Assembly (NCBI RefSeq): GCF_003473485.1
Contig: NC_053045.1
Coordinates: forward strand, 43,008,494 to 43,072,493
Direction of reading: 5' to 3'
DNA length: 64,000 nt
From: Medicago truncatula
Lineage: Eukaryota; Streptophyta; Magnoliopsida; Fabales; Fabaceae
Positions 58,714 to 64,000 of the stretch are shown here, piece by piece (the stretch's first letter is position 1; each line of letters opens with the position of its first letter). The notes beneath the pieces are model-generated. The model worked only from the letters and a program-made list of their open reading frames with translations. It had not been told where the DNA came from and ran no database searches. The position numbers and the translations under genes were made by a program.

Positions 58714-61192
58714 TCTTAAACTTAAAAAAATAAAATTGCTTCATTCGAGACCTGAATCATGGTGTTCTCTGTCATGAATTGAGACACACTTGCATAAGGG
58801 AAGATACAAAATGAGGGTGTGATTGAATAGACAAACATGCCCTCTATAAGAAAGATCCCTTCTTTTAGATCACGTGGAAAGATGTGCATGGGGCAGCAGA
58901 GGGATTTCTTTCTTTCATTCATTTCAATGCAAGAGACCAAAGAAACAACATCGAAGAAAGAGTCTGTTTTTTTATGCTCAAATTAAGAAAAGTTATCAGT
59001 GTAGAACATACAAATGCTTTTTAGATGCTTGCCTTTTGGTTCCTTACCAATTTGTCTTGTGACAGACATCTACTAATCCATCTCATTAAAAGATGATTCT
59101 CCCCTGATTCTTGGCTTTTAGGAGTCATATATCCTCTATTTATGGACAAGTACAAGCATTATTCTGTAATGTAAGATGCATAATAACACTAAACATTTGA
59201 CTGCTTAATGATGATGCTAGATTACTAGTTACTGGTAATTCTCCCACACACCGTTTGGAAGCTAGTTTTTTGCTCGTTACCTTTGTATTATAGCATAAGC
59301 AAGTTATGAAAACTCCCAAGAATATAAAAGCCAGATCAACTGCCAGATATAGTCTCGTCCTAGATAATTGTTAATATTTGTTCCATCATTGAAAATGCAC
59401 CTAGTTCTTGTGTACACGACTTCTGATATGCCATAGTAATTTGACTGTGTTTTGTTTCCCTATGATGATCAGTCCTTCAGCTGCAGTCGAGGGAGGGCAT
59501 ACCTTTTCAGCAAAGTGTAAGTTTGTTTGAAACATTTGTTTCAAATCCCTGTCCCCTTTCTCCTTTTTTTCTTCTCCATGTTTATTATCATACTTTCATT
59601 TAGATCTACTTTTATATCTTTCCAGTATTGTGCTTCAGACAAATTTCGTAATCCCTCCAATCAATGTGAGGGCCTCCCAGTCCCCAACCTAAACCATCTT
59701 TTCTCTATTGGTTTGGGAAAATGGATCGAAACATTATGTGTTTGTCATTGATATAAATACTGAGACTTTCTTCTGGCTTGCACAATTAGCACCTTTTATT
59801 ACCATGAAACACCCTATATATCATCTTCTTGACTGAGTATTTCATATTTCCTTTTTTGTTAATTTATGGTCTTTGATAGGGTGAATGTTACGCTTGGGAC
59901 TCAAGTAGAGAGATTGATGATGTCTGGACTGCACACTGTTGAAGACATATTTTGTTGCTGCTGTGGACAAATTGTAGGATGGAAATATGTGAGTTTTACC
60001 TTTTCACCTCTTGTTTCTCTCATACTTTTGGTTACTTTGAGGGGTTACCATCATTCATCAACACCTTTGAGGGGTTACCATCATGCATCATGTTGATGTA
60101 TGGAATGTTACAAAAATTTAGTCAATAAATAATATTTTTGGGAAAGTTTAATGGACATGAGTATTTCTGTGACATGATGTATTAGCTTGATGAGATGCTT
60201 TATGATAGGAGGCCTTTTTGATGTCTTACCCCGTATAGTTGGAACAGGCTTTTGTTGTTGTTGTAGTTGTAGTTCAGTGAGTGAAAGTGCAAATTAAACC
60301 ACAAGTATATTGAAATTTTTCTTTGGTTGTAGTTCAGAAATGCTATACTTTTAATTTTTCTTTGGTTTTTAAAAAAATTGGAATTTGATCTGGGGGTTCC
60401 ACAAGTATATTTTAAACAGGAGTTAGTTCTTTGACATCATTAATTTGGGGTTGGAGGCTATCAATTTGATTGAATATGTGTGGGTAAATCAGAAATTCAG
60501 AATATAATATTACGTCATGGATGCTTTGAATTTTATCCATTATACCATATTGAACACTTAAATTTAAATTGCCAACAACTTTTAGCTAACAAAAGAACAT
60601 TCAGGCATGAATATCTGGTGTCCCAATCTATTTTGTATATGTAATTTTTTCTCAGAAATTGTTTTGTATTCCATGTTAAGTTAATAAAAATTGATGCATT
60701 TCCATGAAACTCTGGAATTGTTTAATGTGATCTTGTTTGGGCTGAAAATCCCCAAGTGTTTAAACTTTTTAATGATATTAGGAGAGAGACAGGTTCTGCA
60801 TTTATGTAGGAGGATTATCTATTGAAACACACATTGCAACATCATTGACATGCAAACACTTGGTCGACTCTTTCTCAGTGTCGGCCTCAATCAATTTTGG
60901 TCTTATCTCCATATATATTGCATCATCTTTTGGTGAGCTCAATGCAGTTTGAAGTAATACTATTGGATATATTCAGGTTGTAGCACATGAGAAAAGTGAA
61001 ACATATAAGGAAGGGAAATTTGTGCTCGAGAGGTATGGAGTAAAATATGGTTTTGACTTTCATCATGTTATTAAGCTAAGCTAAAATTTAATTACTACTG
61101 ATAAATCTCGCAGATGGAGGATAGTTGATGATGTCGAAGATGAATTAAATTTGGATGCTAATGCTAGTTCAAGCGACTCAGAAAACACCTAG
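57940..61192 (+). CDS. Yippee-like zinc-binding protein, 5 exons, 127 aa
   Basis: Exons 57940-58035, 59473-59516, 59880-59988, 60977-61032 and 61114-61192 have GT-AG borders and join to 127 residues, the normal length of the family. Yippee marks are MGRVFYLDLDGRAYRC with C16-x-x-C19, ALADHVLSRSF..SRGRAYLF, GLHTVEDIFCCCCGQIVGWK with a second cysteine pair at about 72 and 75, and AHEKSETYKEGKFVLERW. The two pairs are expected to hold one zinc ion in a beta-tent fold related to cereblon and Mis18. The molecular role in plants is not established. The C-terminus is acidic (DDVEDELN). Intron 1 carries a repeat fragment and a CT microsatellite; the coding region shows no damage. Confidence 0.95.
58348..58475 (+). 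repeat. hAT-like MITE fragment in intron 1 of the Yippee-like gene
   Basis: GGGCCCATTTGGATTGACTT followed by GAGCTTATGCAAAACAGCTT is a familiar plant element end. Internal repeats of ACAGCTTATG follow. The opposite end is missing. Confidence 0.5.
58660..58716. repeat. (CT)n microsatellite
   Basis: Almost uninterrupted CT dinucleotides over about 55 bases, in intron 1 of the Yippee-like gene. Confidence 0.97.
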
Positions 61193-63050
61193 CAAGTTGA
61201 TTCTTTCATGGATTCAAGTATTGTAGCTAAGCTAGAACATATATTTTATTGTTAGTACTTAGTATTCGTCGAGACACGATTTCACAAAGAAACTCTCTAG
61301 TTTAAGCAACATAAGCCTGGCTTGAGTCCAGCATTTATAAAATCTTTTCATACGGCACTGGATGTTGCTATGTATTTATAGAGGGCATTGATAGGCATGC
61401 CTGAGCAAACATCCTGCAGTTCTTGTGGGTTGGAAGAGTAATAAATCTTATTTTGTGATAGTTAACATTTTTACTTGATCTCAATATATCTAATATTTGT
61501 GCAAAGTTAGGTTACTGTTCTAGTAATAAGTTGCAAATACAATTTGCAGTAGTAGAATTTGTTCTGTTATCATATGTTTGAAACGACAAATATGCTGATT
61601 CGCTGTGCAGTTGTTCTTTAGACTGGTAGTTGCTTCCCTTTCGTGTGGTAATATGACACGTATATCTACAGACTCCAAGTGAATCAATTGGTATTTGCCC
61701 AAATCAAGGTTTTGAATTATCATTACAGTTGCAGTTGCTTTGCAGCCATTGCAGGTTAACTGCAGCTGATGCTGTTTGCAATCAAAGCCTGATGCAGGCG
61801 TGGTAGCCATTGCAAACATTGCAATCTGCTACTAAAATTTTGCGCATCATATCAAACCATGCAAATTATTTTAACTAAAAGCTTGGGTTGTTAGATAGTT
61901 TGTTTATAAGATTGATGAAAATTGTGGGAGGGCAGTGAAAATAAAGAGTGCAAGTGAGGGGGCTTTTGATCATAGTGGAAGGGATCTAACTCAATAAATT
62001 CTACGAGTGCATTATCTCTGAACCTCGATAGTTTTTTGCTTTATTTTTTTTTTCTGCCTCTGCATTTTGACATTTTATTTAGATCTGTGAATGCTGCCTG
62101 CATTTGCAACATTGCTGTGATTGAGTCTGTTTATCCAAATCCATACCCGAAAAGCATAGAAGTGGTATCTAGAGCCTAGTTCGAGGGAAGTTCTGTGATA
62201 GGTACAACCAAGTTGGGAGATGAGGTTGCTAGAAGTTGCCAATGAAGACACTGCAAGTCTGAAACGGCATTGTGGGCGTAACCAGAGTCTTTACATGACT
62301 AAGTCATTAACCAACATAGTTCTGTGTAGTTTGCTTTATTTTTTTCTACTTCTGCATTTAGACACTTTCTTGAAGATTTGTGAATAATGTATGTATTTGC
62401 AGTATTGTTGTGATTGAGTCTTTATCCAAATTCATGGCCCAAAAAATCATGACTTGGGAGTGAGAGAAGTAAATTAAAGAGTATGAAAAATGCTGGCTAT
62501 GTTGATGCAGGCTGCTCTTACCACAGAGAACACTGGTCCGTCGACTAGGCGTGGCTGATCTATTTGGGGAAGTTGTGTTAGTTAGTTAGTTAATGTTAAC
62601 CTTGCGTTGTGCCGGATACCAGATTCAGTCAACATGCATGTTCCAACATTTTGGTTATTGGGTGAGATATTCACATAAATATCTAAACAAAAAAGTATTA
62701 CTTTTAAATATACATCTGAAATGTGCATTTGAAAAAATTTAGATCTTGAACTTGCAAATATAAATTCTGACGGTGGCAATCCTAGATCAATGATTTTAAC
62801 AACACATGATTGAGTCATTATTTAAAAAATTAAACATTTACATTACATCGAGATACAACTCATAAAAAAAGAGTACAATATCCATATAATCTCTACTATT
62901 TTGAATATATTGATGCAGCAACAGAATCTGATCACTCTGTCATCAAACACTAGAAAAAGGCATAATGCCCCATGACATCAGTTTTCTGGGTTTGTTGGGA
63001 CTTGGGAAGAATTTCATAGATAGAGAAGCTTTATAATAATGTCATTGTAT
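61193..63050. other. Spacer between the Yippee-like and 63-kb genes
   Basis: No gene is seen. A pair of related blocks at 62040-62160 and 62335-62455 forms an imperfect direct repeat. A stretch rich in TTGCAG/CTGCA words lies at 61725-61840. The right end is the 3' flank of the minus-strand gene. Confidence 0.45.
62040..62455 (+). repeat. Imperfect direct repeat, two copies about 295 bp apart
   Basis: Shared order of words: TTCTGC(C)TCTGCATTT.GACA, GATCTGTGAATG/GATTTGTGAATAA, TGCATTTGCAACATTGCTGT/TGTATTTGCAGTATTGTTGT, GATTGAGTCT and ATCCAAAT.CAT..CC. The left copy covers 62040-62160, the right one 62335-62455. Confidence 0.6.
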
Positions 63051-63584
63051 CTAGTACCTTTCTTGTGGAGCAGTTTGTCCATTAACAGCACCCGGCTGCT
63101 CGGCTTCGCATTTCCTGCACGGTGATACAAAAGACCTAAACATTTTCTGGCCAAACCATGTTTTTGTGACAGTTTTTCCCTTGTTTTTAAGGTTTCTTGC
63201 TTTGACAAGTTGTTCATGGTATTTCCTTGCTCTACTGCTGGTTTGTTCAATATCAATTTCTAGTAATGATCTTAGGGAACTGACTTGGGGATTGGTGAAG
63301 AAAGATCTGTTTGGTTGAAATGAAATTGCATGTGGCTTAATTTGTCCATTAGAAATCAACATATCAGCAGGTGTGATCTTGAATGGATTGGTAGAAGTAG
63401 AATATAAGTTTGCTTTGATGGTGGCAAATTCAAAATCTGGGTCTGGTTTAGGATTAGGAGCTACAGGGTGATTTTGTTGTTGCTGGTCATGAATAGAAAC
63501 AAGGCCAGCAAAAGAGAATGAATCAGCTGAAATGCTGTCTCTTGCTGCATCATAGTTATCCTTATTTTTTTGAAGTGTACCCAT
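63051..63584 (-). CDS. Plant protein of unknown function, single exon, 177 aa
   Basis: The intronless minus-strand ORF starts MGTLQKNKDNYDAARDSISA and contains DSFSFAGLVSIHD, DFEFATIKANLY, NPFKITPADMLISNGQIKPH and a basic, coiled-coil-prone C-terminal half (SRARKYHEQLVKARNLKNKG). A FEF...ISNGQI arrangement is seen in several plant-specific families, including membrane-associated kinase regulator-like proteins, but I cannot assign it. It is hydrophilic with no signal peptide or membrane segment. Codon use and length support a real gene. Minus-strand TATATATA words lie at 63615-63624 and 63712-63722, the second leaving a more normal leader. Confidence 0.7.
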   Translation of the reverse strand: MGTLQKNKDNYDAARDSISADSFSFAGLVSIHDQQQQNHPVAPNPKPDPDFEFATIKANLYSTSTNPFKITPADMLISNGQIKPHAISFQPNRSFFTNPQVSSLRSLLEIDIEQTSSRARKYHEQLVKARNLKNKGKTVTKTWFGQKMFRSFVSPCRKCEAEQPGAVNGQTAPQERY

Positions 63585-64000
63585 TGATTTATGACTGAAT
63601 TGGTCATCTAGGTCATATATATAATAAACTCATTGCATGGTGATTATTCGTGTATATACTTAAATAATCTCACATTTTCACATAACGTTTCCTATATGTA
63701 GTCAATTATTATATATATATATATCTCTGCTGGGGTTCAAAAATCCTAATCACGGTACATTAAAAGTATTTTGTTGTGACTGTTCAGTCTTGTGCATGAT
63801 GCTTGTTGATGCATCTAACAAAGTGTGTCCTTAGATGATTTGTTATTTTTCTTGTAATGAGATTGAGATTGTTACTGTTTGATGCATTTTACTGTCGTCA
63901 TTGTGTTTACTACACCTTGGTGGTTAGGAAAGGGTAAAGACAAGTCCATGGCCTGCATTGAATTGAAGTGATTTTAATTCCTTGAAATATATGTAATAAT
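63585..64000. other. Promoter side of the 63-kb gene
   Basis: AT-rich with (TA)n words at 63707-63723. No other gene is seen to the window end. Confidence 0.45.

Noticed and set aside
58514..58777. 87-codon ORF with a Ser-Leu repeat
   Set aside because: It is translation of the (CT)n tract in intron 1 of the Yippee-like gene.

Overview
The window is nuclear DNA from a flowering plant, most likely a papilionoid legume of the Medicago/Trifolium/Pisum group. Reasons: AT-rich DNA, GT-AG introns, class I small heat-shock proteins of the legume HSP18 type, polyubiquitin genes with 5'-leader introns, Ty1/copia, LINE, CACTA-like and MITE sequences of legume type, and a nuclear-inserted piece of plastid rps2. 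The species call is inference; no search was run.

Layout. 0.5-5.2 kb: an eight-exon gene (+) for a NEPRO/DUF4477-like protein, with two apparent frameshifts in its last exon. 6.7-8.0 kb: two class I small heat-shock genes (-), one divergent. 8.2-16.8 kb: repeats, two relics of a mitochondrial small heat-shock gene inside a local duplication, and a duplicated unknown ORF. 16.9-18.3 kb: an intron-free, broken copy of a BTB/BACK gene (POB1/LRB type). 19.6-31.4 kb: a LINE remnant split by Ty1/copia element 1 (19882-24796, 171-bp LTRs, broken pol), followed by an apparently intact Ty1/copia element 2 (25618-31369, 639-bp LTRs, 1302-residue gag-pol, minus strand).

32.3-46.5 kb: a duplicated module. 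Each copy has a plus-strand class I small heat-shock gene converging on a minus-strand polyubiquitin gene (7 units in the first, 8 in the second). The second polyubiquitin carries a one-base frameshift and a G53R change. 47.1-47.3 kb: rps2 plastid fragment. 49.1-52.2 kb: a seven-exon MACPF gene (-). 53.3-54.4 kb: two fold-back MITEs. 57.9-61.2 kb: a five-exon Yippee-like gene (+). 63.05-63.58 kb: a single-exon plant protein of unknown function (-).

The functional theme is protein quality control: three class I small heat-shock genes, relics of a mitochondrial one and two polyubiquitin genes lie within 40 kb. The small heat-shock genes carry heat-shock elements; the polyubiquitin genes share a G-box at the same distance from TATA. 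Sequence exchange between copies is visible in both families. The most unusual signal is in copia element 2: I see no tRNA-type primer-binding site next to the LTR. The 16 bases there are instead the reverse complement (15/16) of a segment inside its own LTR, a layout that would fit self-primed reverse transcription.
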